Shown: positions 48,326-57,530, numbered from the stretch's first letter. The stretch: DNA of 60,998 nt from Betaproteobacteria bacterium (GCA_013298765.1 JAAFJA010000006.1:227802-288799), one strand, 5' to 3'. Made by a program: numbers and translations. The notes: generated from the letters alone by a model not told the origin.

Positions 48326-51304
48326 ATGCTCGATACCGCAGGCACCCTGGTTAGCGCACCGTCGATGAATACCGTTTCTGCCACCCTCAATACGCTGACC
48401 GGCTCGCCCGCGAATGCATCCGATGTCAACCGCGCGTCGCTCTATAAAGTGATTCGTCGAAACGGCTCGGTGGTGCCATTCGAACCGTCGAAGATCTCAG
48501 TGGCTCTCACCAAAGCTTATTTGGCAACGCATGGCACGCAAAACGCGGCTTCTGCGCGCGTGCGTGAGCTCACCCAAGCGCTCACTGAGCGCGTGATGGC
48601 CGCGCTGATGCGAGTGAAGCCCGAAGGCGGCGCGATCCATATCGAAGAGATTCAGGATCAAGTCGAGCTCGCGCTCATGCGTGGCGGCGAACATGAAGTG
48701 GCTCGCGCTTATGTGCTCTATCGCGAAAAACGTTCGCAAGAGCGCGCCGCTCAAGTCAAAACCAAAGAAGCAGATCAAGAGCAGATCCTCCACGTGATCG
48801 AAGACGGCATTCGTAAGCCGCTCGATCTGCTGCGTTTGCGCCAGCTCATCAAAGAATCATGCGACGGCCTACACGGCGCAGCCGATGCCGACGTGATCCT
48901 CAAGGCAACGCTTAAAGATTTGTATGACGGCGTTTCCGCAAAAGAGGTGCGCAAATGCGTCATCCTCGCAGCGCGTCAGTACATCGAAAAAGATCCGGCC
49001 TACAGCTTCGTCACCGCGCGTTTGCTGCTCGATTCGATTCGCACCGAAGTGCTCGAAGAAGAAGCAACGCATGCCGAAATGGCGGTGAAGTACGGCGAAT
49101 ACTTCCCGAAGTTCATCAAACACGGTATTTCGATTGGTTTGTTGAATCCCGAACTCGCCAGCTACGACCTTGCGAAACTCGGCGCAGCGCTTGACCACAT
49201 GCGCGATCTCAAATTCGGCTTCCTCGGCCTGCAAACCCTCTACGATCGTTACTTCCTGATTGATCGCTACAACAAAGATCGCCGTTTCGAATTGCCACAA
49301 GCGTTCTTCATGCGCGTAGCGATGGGCTTGGCGCTGAACGAGTCGGATCGCGAAGCGCGCGCCATTGAGTTCTACCAATTACTTTCGTCGTTTGACTTCA
49401 TGAGCTCAACGCCGACCTTGTTTAACTCGGCCACGCATCGCTCACAGCTCTCGTCGTGCTATCTCACGACCGTGGCTGACGACCTCGACGGTATCTACGA
49501 GGCGATTAAAGAAAACGCGCTGCTCTCGAAATTCGCGGGCGGCTTGGGCAACGATTGGACACCGGTGCGCGCGATGGGCTCGCACATCAAGGGCACCAAC
49601 GGCGAATCGCAAGGCGTAGTGCCGTTCCTTAAAGTGGTGAACGACACCGCGGTCGCGGTGAACCAAGGCGGCAAGCGCAAAGGCGCGGTGTGTACGTATC
49701 TCGAATCGTGGCATTTGGATATCGAAGAGTTCCTGGAGCTTCGGAAAAACACAGGCGATGATCGCCGACGCACGCATGACATGAACACCGCGAACTGGAT
49801 TCCGGATCTGTTCATGAAGCGGGTGATGGAAAACGGCCCCTGGACGCTCTTTTCGCCGGCGGATGCGCCCGAATTGCATGATCTCTTCGGCAAAGCTTTC
49901 GAAGCCAAATACAACGAATACGAGGCCAAAGCGGCGCGTGGCGAAATAAAGCTCTTCAAGACGATTCAGGCAACGACGCTCTGGCGCAAGATGCTCACGA
50001 TGCTTTTCGAAACGGGGCATCCGTGGATTACGTTTAAAGACCCGTGCAATATCCGCTCACCGCAACAGCATGTGGGTGTAGTGCACAGCTCGAATCTTTG
50101 TACTGAGATCACGCTCAACACGAGCGACACCGAAATTGCTGTGTGTAACTTGGGCTCCGTGAACCTTGTCAATCACATGGTTGAGGTCGATGGCGGCTAT
50201 CAGCTCGATCAGGCGAAGCTGCAGCAAACGATCCGCACGGCGATGCGCATGCTCGACAACGTGATCGACATTAACTATTACGCTGTTCGTAAAGCACGCA
50301 CGTCGAACCTGAAGCATCGCCCTGTGGGCTTGGGCATCATGGGCTTCCAAGATGCGCTACACATGATGCGAATCCCTTACGCCTCAGAAGCCGCGATGGA
50401 ATTTGCAGATCGTTCGATGGAAGCGGTTTGCTACTACTCGTACTGGGCCTCCACCGAGCTCGCCGAAGAGCGCGGTCGCTACAGCTCATACAAAGGCTCG
50501 CTCTGGGATCGCGGCATCCTCCCACACGATTCGCTCAAGCTCCTCGCGGAAGAACGCGGTGGCTATGTTGAAGTGGATCAATCAGTGTCGATGGATTGGG
50601 ATGCGCTGCGTGATCGGATCAAGGTGCATGGCATGCGCAATTCCAATTGTGTAGCGATCGCACCAACTGCCACGATTTCAAACATCATCGGCGTATCGGC
50701 GTGTATCGAGCCGAACTACGAAAACCTCTTCGTTAAATCGAACCTCTCCGGCGAATTCACAGTGATCAACGAACATCTCGTTGATGATCTAAAAGCGCGC
50801 GGGTTGTGGGACGAAGTGATGATCTCCGATCTCAAATACTTCGACGGCGCACTCGGCAAGATTGATCGTATCCCTGATGATCTGAAAGCGAACTACGCCA
50901 CCGCGTTCGAAATGGATCCGGTGTGGATTGTTGAGGCCGCTGCACGTCGCCAGAAGTGGATTGATCAAGCGCAGTCACTCAACATTTACATGGCGGGTGC
51001 ATCGGGCAAGAAGTTAAACGATGTCTACACGCTCGCCTGGAAGCGCGGCCTCAAAACGACGTATTACCTGCGCACGATGGCGGCCACCAGCGCCGAGAAA
51101 TCGACGGGTAAAGGCGGCGAATTGAACTCGGTTCCATCGCATGGCGGGATGGGCGCAGGTGCCAGCGCCTCGCCGTTGAAAGCTGCGCCAGTCATGGCAG
51201 CGCCCGCGGTCGTGCCGAGCAATCCTGCGGTTGCCGCAGAGCTACCTGCCACCGACATGAAGTACTGCTCGATTGACAATCCAGATTGTGAAGCGTGCCA
51301 GTAA
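48326..51304 (+). CDS. nrdA: Ribonucleoside-diphosphate reductase alpha subunit (class Ia)
   Basis: The 992-residue large subunit has an ATP-cone (VIRRNGSVVPFEPSKI near residue 43) for allosteric control. The catalytic core shows SSCYLTT with the redox Cys, NLCTEI with the radical Cys and PTATISNIIG. The C-terminal DNPDCEACQ tail holds the shuttle cysteine pair. It reduces ribonucleoside diphosphates using the radical generated by NrdB. At 992 residues it is longer than E. coli NrdA (about 760), with an extended N-terminus that may hold a second degenerate ATP-cone (DGIRKPLDLLRLRQLI). Confidence 0.95.
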   Translation: MLDTAGTLVSAPSMNTVSATLNTLTGSPANASDVNRASLYKVIRRNGSVVPFEPSKISVALTKAYLATHGTQNAASARVRELTQALTERVMAALMRVKPEGGAIHIEEIQDQVELALMRGGEHEVARAYVLYREKRSQERAAQVKTKEADQEQILHVIEDGIRKPLDLLRLRQLIKESCDGLHGAADADVILKATLKDLYDGVSAKEVRKCVILAARQYIEKDPAYSFVTARLLLDSIRTEVLEEEATHAEMAVKYGEYFPKFIKHGISIGLLNPELASYDLAKLGAALDHMRDLKFGFLGLQTLYDRYFLIDRYNKDRRFELPQAFFMRVAMGLALNESDREARAIEFYQLLSSFDFMSSTPTLFNSATHRSQLSSCYLTTVADDLDGIYEAIKENALLSKFAGGLGNDWTPVRAMGSHIKGTNGESQGVVPFLKVVNDTAVAVNQGGKRKGAVCTYLESWHLDIEEFLELRKNTGDDRRRTHDMNTANWIPDLFMKRVMENGPWTLFSPADAPELHDLFGKAFEAKYNEYEAKAARGEIKLFKTIQATTLWRKMLTMLFETGHPWITFKDPCNIRSPQQHVGVVHSSNLCTEITLNTSDTEIAVCNLGSVNLVNHMVEVDGGYQLDQAKLQQTIRTAMRMLDNVIDINYYAVRKARTSNLKHRPVGLGIMGFQDALHMMRIPYASEAAMEFADRSMEAVCYYSYWASTELAEERGRYSSYKGSLWDRGILPHDSLKLLAEERGGYVEVDQSVSMDWDALRDRIKVHGMRNSNCVAIAPTATISNIIGVSACIEPNYENLFVKSNLSGEFTVINEHLVDDLKARGLWDEVMISDLKYFDGALGKIDRIPDDLKANYATAFEMDPVWIVEAAARRQKWIDQAQSLNIYMAGASGKKLNDVYTLAWKRGLKTTYYLRTMAATSAEKSTGKGGELNSVPSHGGMGAGASASPLKAAPVMAAPAVVPSNPAVAAELPATDMKYCSIDNPDCEACQ

Positions 51305-51431
51305 TCAGGCGTTAACAGCGGCTCGCGTTGGCCTTCACGCCGAGCGAGTGCGCAACACCCATTCCGCTGAAAGCCCAATTTTTATGGGGCTGGATGCAAA
51401 ATAGTCCGATTCGCGCCATAATCCGGGAGAA

Positions 51432-51450
51432 GCCCCAAGTTAACAGGGGC
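51432..51450 (+). other. Hairpin before the Kbp gene
   Basis: GCCCC-N9-GGGGC lies 43 bases before the ATG in the nrdA-kbp gap. It has no T-run, so a role in message processing is the more likely one. Confidence 0.25.
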
Positions 51451-51492
51451 AGGCATCGCGGGGGCATAAACACTGCACATAGGAGTAGTTAC

Positions 51493-52002
51493 ATGGGATT
51501 CTTCAGTTTCATCAAAGACGCGGGCGAAAAGCTCTTCGGTAGTAAAGATGCAGAAGCCGCTGCAGCAGCCGCGCAAGCCGCTGACGATGCCGCCGCGAAA
51601 GAGCGACTCGACGCTACCAATCGTCAAGCGGGCGACGCAATTCAGGCCTATATCGAAGCACAAGGCCTAACAATCACTGGCCTCACCGTAACCTTCGATG
51701 CCGCAAGTTCAACCGTAAACATTTTTGGTGTTGCGGCTGATCAAGCAACGAAAGAGAAAGCGCTTCTTTGCTGCGGCAATGTTTCCGGTGTTTCCAACGT
51801 AAACGACAACATGTCGGTGGATCTCTCTGAACCAGAGGCGACGTATCACGATGTGGTGAAGGGCGACACGCTTTGGGCGATCGCCAAAAAAGCTTACGGC
51901 GATGGCAACAAGTATCCCGCGATCTTTGAAGCCAATAAACCGATGCTTTCGCACCCAGACAAGATTTACCCGGGTCAAAAGCTTCGCATTCCGCCGCTCT
52001 AA
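51493..52002 (+). CDS. kbp: Kbp/YgaU-like BON-LysM protein
   Basis: The 169-residue protein starts with MGFFSFIKDAGEKLFG, close to the start of E. coli Kbp (YgaU). A BON domain (GLTVTFDAASSTVNIFG...NVSGVSNVNDNMSV) and a C-terminal LysM domain (YHDVVKGDTLWAIAKKAYGDGNKYPAIFEANKPM, ending KIYPGQKLRIPPL) follow. Kbp is a cytoplasmic potassium sensor that changes conformation on K+ binding. There is no signal peptide. AGGAG precedes the ATG at 51493. A cysteine pair (LLCCGN) lies in the BON domain. Its place between nrdA and nrdB is unusual. Confidence 0.88.
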   Translation: MGFFSFIKDAGEKLFGSKDAEAAAAAAQAADDAAAKERLDATNRQAGDAIQAYIEAQGLTITGLTVTFDAASSTVNIFGVAADQATKEKALLCCGNVSGVSNVNDNMSVDLSEPEATYHDVVKGDTLWAIAKKAYGDGNKYPAIFEANKPMLSHPDKIYPGQKLRIPPL

Positions 52003-52014
52003 GTTCGGCCTCAT

Positions 52015-52036
52015 CGCTCTCGCACGTGCGAGAGCG
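52015..52036. repeat. 22-base perfect palindrome after kbp
   Basis: A perfect palindrome centred on GCACGTGC with CGCTCTC/GAGAGCG arms starts 12 bases after the kbp stop. It shares its final G with the next hairpin. Confidence 0.6.
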
Positions 52037-52078
52037 CTGCGATAAACGATTGATCGATCTCCGATCGTTTATCGCAGC
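52036..52078. repeat. 15-bp stem hairpin, adjacent
   Basis: GCTGCGATAAACGAT and ATCGTTTATCGCAGC form a perfect 15-base stem around a 13-base loop. There is no T-run, so it is not a classical terminator. With the palindrome at 52015-52036 it makes a double cruciform. Confidence 0.6.
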
Positions 52079-52253
52079 AATGCAATCAAACGCCTGTTGC
52101 TAGTCTTTTGCGCGAAGCGCGAGGCAAGCAATGCCCCCGGAGCGAACGGGCGGCGAATTGATCGCAGGGTTGCGCAAAGCCCCTTGAGTTGCGTGTTCGC
52201 GCGCGCTGCCAAGGATATGTTGCACACATTAAACCGAGTGTGTGTACCTTAAG

Positions 52254-52270
52254 GAAAGGAGGTGATCCAG
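52254..52270 (+). promoter_or_regulatory. Extended Shine-Dalgarno sequence
   Basis: GAAAGGAGGTGATCCAG is complementary over 17 bases to the conserved 3' end of bacterial 16S rRNA, far beyond the usual 4-8. The AGGAGG core (52257-52262) is seven bases before the GTG start of the DUF1508 gene, normal spacing for initiation. Confidence 0.75.
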
Positions 52271-52506
52271 TGGCCACTAAAGAGCATAAGTGGGAGTTTT
52301 ACCAAGACAAAGCAGCAAAATTCCGCTGGCGTAGGATCGCATCGAACGGGAACGTCATTGGCGCGTCGTCGCAAGGCTACGTGACACTGAAAGACTGTGT
52401 TCACAATGCATCGTTGTTTAGTTACGCTGGGGATCCAAAGCCCCCGGTGATTAACCCGCAACCACCGAAACCCCCGAAGAAGAAGAGACGCAATAAGCTT
52501 CTCTAA
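52270..52506 (+). CDS. DUF1508 (YegP-like) small protein
   Basis: The 78-residue protein has one DUF1508 unit: WEFYQDKAAKFRWRRIASNGNVIGASSQGYVTLKDCVHNASL. It is followed by a Pro/Lys-rich tail (INPQPPKPPKKKRRNKLL) that may bind nucleic acid or membrane. The GTG start at 52270 is set by the very strong ribosome binding site. DUF1508 proteins usually have two units and no known function. The frame from 52189 would bypass this site and is rejected. Confidence 0.82.
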   Translation: MATKEHKWEFYQDKAAKFRWRRIASNGNVIGASSQGYVTLKDCVHNASLFSYAGDPKPPVINPQPPKPPKKKRRNKLL

Positions 52507-52599
52507 TTCGATAAGCGCGGCCTCGCGCATGCGCGCTCTCGTAGCGTGTAAGCCGAGCGCATCGTAAGCTGCTGGAAACCCCATCCGCGCGAAATTCCT

Positions 52600-52637
52600 G
52601 CCGAGGCGATTTGTGTTTTACGTCCTCGGCGGTTTTT
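52600..52637 (+). terminator. Probable terminator after the DUF1508 gene
   Basis: GCCGAGG (52600-52606) pairs with CCTCGGC (52624-52630), followed by GGTTTTT. The loop is long, so confidence is moderate. Confidence 0.45.
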
Positions 52638-52767
52638 CGAAGTGCACTTTTTTTGATTGATCGCCTGCGAAGAATTCTCTTCTTCACGCACTCGCAATGC
52701 CGAGTTGCCCGCGATGCAATGAGCGCACTTTGAAAAGCCAATTGATTGATCGTTTGAAAGCTGTACG

Positions 52768-53034
52768 TTGAGCGAATCCTCCGAAGCGCGCCCTGAAATT
52801 CGTAATGCCCGCCATGTGGGCAATTACCGTTTCTGGCTCGAATTTACTGACGGGCGCGCAGGCATCGTAGATTTTTCAGACGATCTTTGGGGCGAAGATC
52901 TCGCGCCGCTGCAAAACCCCGACACGTTCGCTGAGTTGCGTCTTGACGACGCGCTAGCAACGCTCACCTGGGAAGCAGGCGGCATCGATATTTCGCCCAC
53001 CTATTTGTATTCGAAGCTCGAGCGCCTGCAATAG
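52768..53034 (+). CDS. DUF2442 family protein
   Basis: The 88-residue protein matches DUF2442: VGNYRFWLEFTDGRAGIVDFSDDLWGEDLAPLQNPDTFAEL and LTWEAGGIDISPTYLY. DUF2442 proteins often accompany toxin or regulator genes, but none is adjacent. The start is TTG at 52768. It lies 44 bases before nrdB and is probably cotranscribed with it. Confidence 0.78.
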   Translation: MSESSEARPEIRNARHVGNYRFWLEFTDGRAGIVDFSDDLWGEDLAPLQNPDTFAELRLDDALATLTWEAGGIDISPTYLYSKLERLQ

Positions 53035-53078
53035 CGCGGCGAGCTTCTTAAAGTCACTTGCACAAGGAAGTAAATAGC

Positions 53079-54281
53079 ATGTTGAATTTTGATGATGATG
53101 TGGTCACCTCCCCCGTTCAAACCACGAAACCAGCCGCAACGCCATCCGTTGCGCCGCAACCCGCTGCACCCTCCGCTGCGCATGTGCAAGATTTTCGTGC
53201 GCAAATGAACGAACGAGGCACCCCCGTCAATGCGCCGAGCGATGCGCAATATGCAGAGCGCTTCGCCCGCGTTCGCGCAGAAGACAAACGCGTCATCAAT
53301 GGCGGAGCAGACGTCAATCAACTCGTCCCGTTCAAATACAACTGGGCGTGGGACAAATACCTTGCCGGCTGCGCCAATCACTGGATGCCGCAAGAAATCA
53401 ACATGCAGCGCGATATTGAGCTGTGGAAGCGCCCCGATGGCCTCACCGATGATGAGCGCCTCATCATCAAGCGCAATCTGGGCTTCTTTGTCACCGCCGA
53501 TAGCCTGGCGGCGAACAACATCGTGCTCGGCACCTATCGCCACATCACCGCGCCGGAATGCCGCCAGTATCTGCTGCGCCAAGCGTTTGAAGAAGCGATC
53601 CACACGCACGCCTATCAATACATCGTGCAATCGCTCGGCTTGGATGAAGGCGAAATCTTTAATGCGTATAACGAAATCAAATGTATTCGCGATAAAGACG
53701 AATTCCTGATTCCGTTCATCGACGTTCTCACCAATCCGAATTTCAAAACTGGCACCTTCGAAAATGACCAAGCGCTTCTGAAGAGCTTGATCGTCTTCGC
53801 CTGCATCATGGAAGGCCTCTTCTTCTATGTTGGCTTCGCGCAGATTTTGGCCCTCGGTCGCCAAAACCGCATGACCGGTGCCGCCGAGCAATATCAATAC
53901 ATCCTGCGCGATGAATCGATGCACTGCAACTTCGGCATCGATCTCATCAACACCATCAAGCTCGAAAATCCGCACCTCTGGACGGAAGAATTCAAGAGCG
54001 AAATCAAAGCGCTTATCAAGCGCGGCGTCGAACTCGAATACGCGTACGCGGAAGACACCATGCCGCGCGGCGTGCTCGGCCTAAACGCCCCGATGTTCAA
54101 GGAATACCTGCGCTTCATCGCCAACCGCCGCTGCCAACAAATCGGCCTCGATCAGCTCTTCGAGAAGGCCGAGAATCCATTCCCATGGATGAGCGAAGTG
54201 ATGGATCTTAAGAAAGAGAAGAACTTTTTTGAGACGCGGGTGATCGAGTATCAGACGGGTGGGGCGTTGAGTTGGGAGTAG
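53079..54281 (+). CDS. nrdB: Ribonucleoside-diphosphate reductase beta subunit
   Basis: The 400-residue small subunit shows diiron ligands in [13 protein letters not shown] and [11 protein letters not shown], an N-terminal low-complexity extension, and the C-terminal end GALSWE, which docks to NrdA. It holds the diiron-tyrosyl radical centre. The ATG at 53079 follows AAGGAAG. It is separated from nrdA by about 1.8 kb with three small genes, instead of following it directly. Confidence 0.95.
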   Translation: MLNFDDDVVTSPVQTTKPAATPSVAPQPAAPSAAHVQDFRAQMNERGTPVNAPSDAQYAERFARVRAEDKRVINGGADVNQLVPFKYNWAWDKYLAGCANHWMPQEINMQRDIELWKRPDGLTDDERLIIKRNLGFFVTADSLAANNIVLGTYRHITAPECRQYLLRQAFEEAIHTHAYQYIVQSLGLDEGEIFNAYNEIKCIRDKDEFLIPFIDVLTNPNFKTGTFENDQALLKSLIVFACIMEGLFFYVGFAQILALGRQNRMTGAAEQYQYILRDESMHCNFGIDLINTIKLENPHLWTEEFKSEIKALIKRGVELEYAYAEDTMPRGVLGLNAPMFKEYLRFIANRRCQQIGLDQLFEKAENPFPWMSEVMDLKKEKNFFETRVIEYQTGGALSWE

Positions 54282-54354
54282 GTGGCGCGAATAGAGATGG
54301 CTAGCGTGCGACGTAGAACCAGTAGATAACAATGAGGTCGGAGGATGTGTTGAG

Positions 54355-55038
54355 ATGATTAAGCTTCTCCGGACGCCGCTCGACCTGTATGCAATTCGTA
54401 GAGTTTTTCACGCAAATGATTCCAATCGTGGATCTTTTGAAATTCTGGTAATCGATGACGAGCCGTTCACTCCGGAAGCTCCCCTTCGAAAGCATGGATT
54501 CAATATCCAAAGCCAAGAAGACATCGAGAACATAGACGCAGTCGCGAAATTTCCCATCGTTATTTGCGATATCGTCGGCGTCGGCAAGAAGTTCGGCAGC
54601 TCAAATGAAGGCGCCCATCTGCTAGCTGAAATTCGAAAGCGCTTCCCGGATAAGTATCTGATCACAAATACCGGCGCAGGTACTACCACCCGCCACAATA
54701 AGGATTTGCGAAGCGCGGATATTGTCTTATCAAAAGACGTATCGATTGACGACTGGGTGCTCCATCTCGATACGGCGCTTGCGCAGGTCGCAGACCCAGT
54801 TTCGCGATGGAAGCGTATTCGTGATCGTCTCCTGCTTGCCGACGTACCTGTGTTTTCGGTTTTCGAGCTGGAGCAAGCATTCATTCGAGCGATTAAGAAA
54901 AAAGATCCTTCAACATTTCAGAAAGCGGCGGAGAGGACTGTGCTCTCGGACGCAGCGAAAGAGGTAGTTGGCGTGTTCGCTGAGAAAGCGTTGCCACTTG
55001 TCATCACCGGCTTACTTGGGGCTTCTGCTGGAACATAA
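54355..55038 (+). CDS. Receiver-domain protein with hydrophobic C-terminus
   Basis: The 227-residue protein has a receiver (REC) fold at about residues 28-140: ILVIDDEPF with Asp34/Asp35, IVICD with the acceptor Asp72, Thr104, and Lys127 in VLSKD. All phosphorylation residues are present. There is no DNA-binding or known output domain. The C-terminal 85 residues are helical and finish with FAEKALPLVITGLLGASAG, which could be a membrane-seeking segment. It overlaps the following kinase gene by one base (TAATG). Low GC content sets the pair apart from the flanks. Confidence 0.72.
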   Translation: MIKLLRTPLDLYAIRRVFHANDSNRGSFEILVIDDEPFTPEAPLRKHGFNIQSQEDIENIDAVAKFPIVICDIVGVGKKFGSSNEGAHLLAEIRKRFPDKYLITNTGAGTTTRHNKDLRSADIVLSKDVSIDDWVLHLDTALAQVADPVSRWKRIRDRLLLADVPVFSVFELEQAFIRAIKKKDPSTFQKAAERTVLSDAAKEVVGVFAEKALPLVITGLLGASAGT

Positions 55039-55769
55039 TGGACAAGGAGAAAGCTGGCAACGAAGAGTTACTCAATCTGATGCATGATCTCCGCCGACTC
55101 GGGGGATTGCTGCAGACGAACGTACATGAGTTACGACCATTTGTTGATCGGACTAATGCTGAAGCGCGAACTCGGCTCGACGCAATTGAGCAGACCGCTC
55201 ACTTCATTCGAAAACGTCTAGACATCGTCGATATTCAATTGAATCCAGCCCTCTGGATGCAACAGGATCCAGTAGCTAGACCTCTGCACGCTGAATTCGT
55301 TTCCGCAACAACTTGCCTGCGGGAGCGTGCGCGCGAAAAGAACATCACAGTCAAGTATGAGAACACTTCCGACGCCACTATCGCCGCGTACCCGTTTTTT
55401 GGCATGCTTGCATTACTGTTGCTTGAAAACGCAATTAAGTATTCGCCAAAAACACACGAGATCACTGTTAGTTACGACGACGACCTATTGTCAAAATCCA
55501 CTACGGTATGCATGCGCAACTATGGGCCCATGATTTCGGCACAGGAATGTACGCAGATTTTCCAGGATAAGTTCAGAGGCGAGAACGCAAAATTGGCAGT
55601 CGCAAACGGTGAGGGAAGAGGTTTAAAAATCGCTGCGTTCATAGCAGAACTGCACAGTGGGGATGTAACTGCAAAATGCGGTCCTGAGCACTCACGGATA
55701 GCAAATGTGCCTTACGCACTTATAAGCGTGTGCACGAAGTTGCCTTGGCGCGAGAACGGTCGCGGCTAA
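55038..55769 (+). CDS. Soluble sensor-less histidine kinase
   Basis: The 243-residue protein starts with a HisKA-like helix containing MHDLRRLGG (candidate phospho-His16), then an HATPase_c domain with N-box LLLLENAIKYSP near residue 128, IFQDKFRGENA, and the G2 box GEGRGLKIAAFIAELHSGDV. There is no transmembrane or sensor domain, so it must be controlled by a partner. It is tightly coupled to the receiver protein, likely its phosphorylation target. Confidence 0.78.
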   Translation: MDKEKAGNEELLNLMHDLRRLGGLLQTNVHELRPFVDRTNAEARTRLDAIEQTAHFIRKRLDIVDIQLNPALWMQQDPVARPLHAEFVSATTCLRERAREKNITVKYENTSDATIAAYPFFGMLALLLLENAIKYSPKTHEITVSYDDDLLSKSTTVCMRNYGPMISAQECTQIFQDKFRGENAKLAVANGEGRGLKIAAFIAELHSGDVTAKCGPEHSRIANVPYALISVCTKLPWRENGRG

Positions 55770-55895
55770 CGCCTAAGGCGCGCACCAACGGGCGAAATAC
55801 ATCACTCGGGAGGGGGGCGATCCTATCGCACCTGGTAAACCACCGCGCGAAACGCGTATCGTGCATATCTAGGGTTGGAAAACAACGATCCGTAG

Positions 55896-56026
55896 GGTGC
55901 GTTTTTAACGCACCGCCGTGTCCCAGCGTGCGGAGCGCAAATCAATCGCCCCTCGCGCGTGCGCATGAATCGTTGCTACCCGCTCCACGTTGATTGGTAA
56001 CCATTTGGGTGCGTTGAAAACGCACC
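55896..56026. repeat. REPIN-like inverted pair of GGTGCGTT palindromes
   Basis: GGTGCGTT-TTT-AACGCACC (55896-55914) and GGTGCGTT-GAA-AACGCACC (56008-56026) are hairpins. Their flanking bases show that the second is an inverted copy (CGTAGGGTGCG against CGTACGGTGCG in reverse). No RAYT transposase is in the window. The rest of 55770-56081 shows no gene. Confidence 0.65.
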
Positions 56027-56081
56027 GTACGATTCATCACGAACGCGTTGCGAGATCGCTCGACAACTAAGGACGGGAGCG

Positions 56082-57047
56082 CTACTTGCAGTGCTTTCCA
56101 GCGTCCTCTACTTTTCCAGCGGCAATTGCGTCCCGACACAACGAAGCCCGTAGTAGTTCGTATTCCAGTTTTGAGTCGTTCTGGAGCGCCGTCTGCCGCC
56201 TCGTGAACCCCGCCCCCAGTGCGCTCGCATATCCCGAAATCACGTCTGCGGGAATTTTCAATAGCCCGATTAGCTCGCTCTCGGTTTCGATCTTGGACCC
56301 AATTGCCATGCCCTCTGCAAAAGTAAGTTCTGATTTAGCCATTGCAAATAGCGCGGCCTGAACTGGAATAAAGTGCGTTTCGCTCTCATCTGGCAGCAGA
56401 AGAGAAACTTGCTCTTTTTCGTGTCCCGGTATCTCGATTTCGACGCGATGCAACCTCAACGAGCGATAGAAAAAACCTGAGACGCCAGAGCTCGCCGTTG
56501 TGTTCGCAGCAGCGGGTAAGCGCGGCGACATAATTCGTAGAGATATCCCACAGAACTTCTTCCCGACATCATATAGATCAGCAAGTTCGAACGTCGTTTC
56601 GTAGGTGTCGGGGGTATTGCATCCCTTCGTCCGCTCATCTGCCGACTCTATCCCACTCAATGTTCGAAATGTGCCGAGCACCTCTGCGGCCTGTCTTAGT
56701 ACGTCAGCCAATTTACTCGTCGTAGTAGCGTTGCCCGAAGTAAGCAAGCCAGATTGATTTACGGCGACGTTCAGTTCGTTTTTACCGACCTCATTCCGAT
56801 TGAACCGCGCCACGAAACGATGTGCTGCGTCGGGATAAGCCACGGTAGGCTGTATCGAAACCGTTCGCGCTGTACTCGGGGGCGCAGGCACGGTGTAGGT
56901 TATCTTCACATACTTCTTGGGTAGGTGATAAATGAGTCCGGCCGCCTGTTCGCCGCGCTGAAGTGGGTGCGAAGTAACGCTCGCGCATCCGTTCAACTGA
57001 AGAGAGACAAGCGCAATTGCAAAGAATGATGCGGCATTCACCTTCAT
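56082..57047 (-). CDS. Lipoprotein of unknown function
   Basis: The 321-residue protein has a lipoprotein signal peptide (MKVNAASFFAIALVSLQLNGC) with lipidation at Cys21. The rest has no recognisable domain. There is a segment with several cysteines (TKGCNTPDTYET and GKKFCGISLR) and a helical C-terminus. Low GC like the neighbouring kinase pair suggests joint acquisition, but it is transcribed in the opposite direction. Confidence 0.72.
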   Translation of the reverse strand: MKVNAASFFAIALVSLQLNGCASVTSHPLQRGEQAAGLIYHLPKKYVKITYTVPAPPSTARTVSIQPTVAYPDAAHRFVARFNRNEVGKNELNVAVNQSGLLTSGNATTTSKLADVLRQAAEVLGTFRTLSGIESADERTKGCNTPDTYETTFELADLYDVGKKFCGISLRIMSPRLPAAANTTASSGVSGFFYRSLRLHRVEIEIPGHEKEQVSLLLPDESETHFIPVQAALFAMAKSELTFAEGMAIGSKIETESELIGLLKIPADVISGYASALGAGFTRRQTALQNDSKLEYELLRASLCRDAIAAGKVEDAGKHCK

Positions 57048-57530
57048 AGGAAACTCGCAAGTAGTTATGATGGCGCAATTTAGTCATCGATTCGATTCAC
57101 GCACCACTACTTGAGCACGTAGGTTTGCTCTGAATAATGGAGTTCGAACGCGGCGTGGGCGATCTCGCGTTAACGCGACAACATCCGGGGAACAATCACG
57201 AGCACGCGAATGAGCGGTTGGTCGCAAGCAGGTTGCTCTTATTCTTGTGATTGCGAATGACACAAAGCCAAGCACAGAAGAACACGCGCTAAACAAAGCG
57301 CGCTTATCACTCCTACCTGAGCGTGTAGTGGCGTGAAACCTCAACTTGCCTAATCATCTCTCTGCGGTTGCTGACACGAAGTCGCCACAGGTGACTCGCC
57401 AGCCCGGCACACGGCATCGCCCGACAGCGGAGATCGACCTGACACAAAAATTTGTTAGATCGGTATCAGTCGACTATGCCCGCTGAACGGCAAGTTCAGT
57501 GCGCACCAACCAACGCCAACCTGAACGGAA
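57048..57530. other. Gap between lipoprotein gene and the next rightward gene
   Basis: Divergent promoter region. No gene is supported; the short frames here have no family resemblance and poor codon use. Confidence 0.4.

Noticed and set aside
52189-52269. Upstream extension of the DUF1508 frame
   Set aside because: The strong ribosome binding site dictates the GTG at 52270, and the extension has no homology-like content.
52240-52275. Remnant of a 16S rRNA gene 3' end
   Set aside because: The match is only the last 17 bases in antisense orientation and stops at the start codon. No further rRNA sequence flanks it, so a ribosome binding site explains it better.
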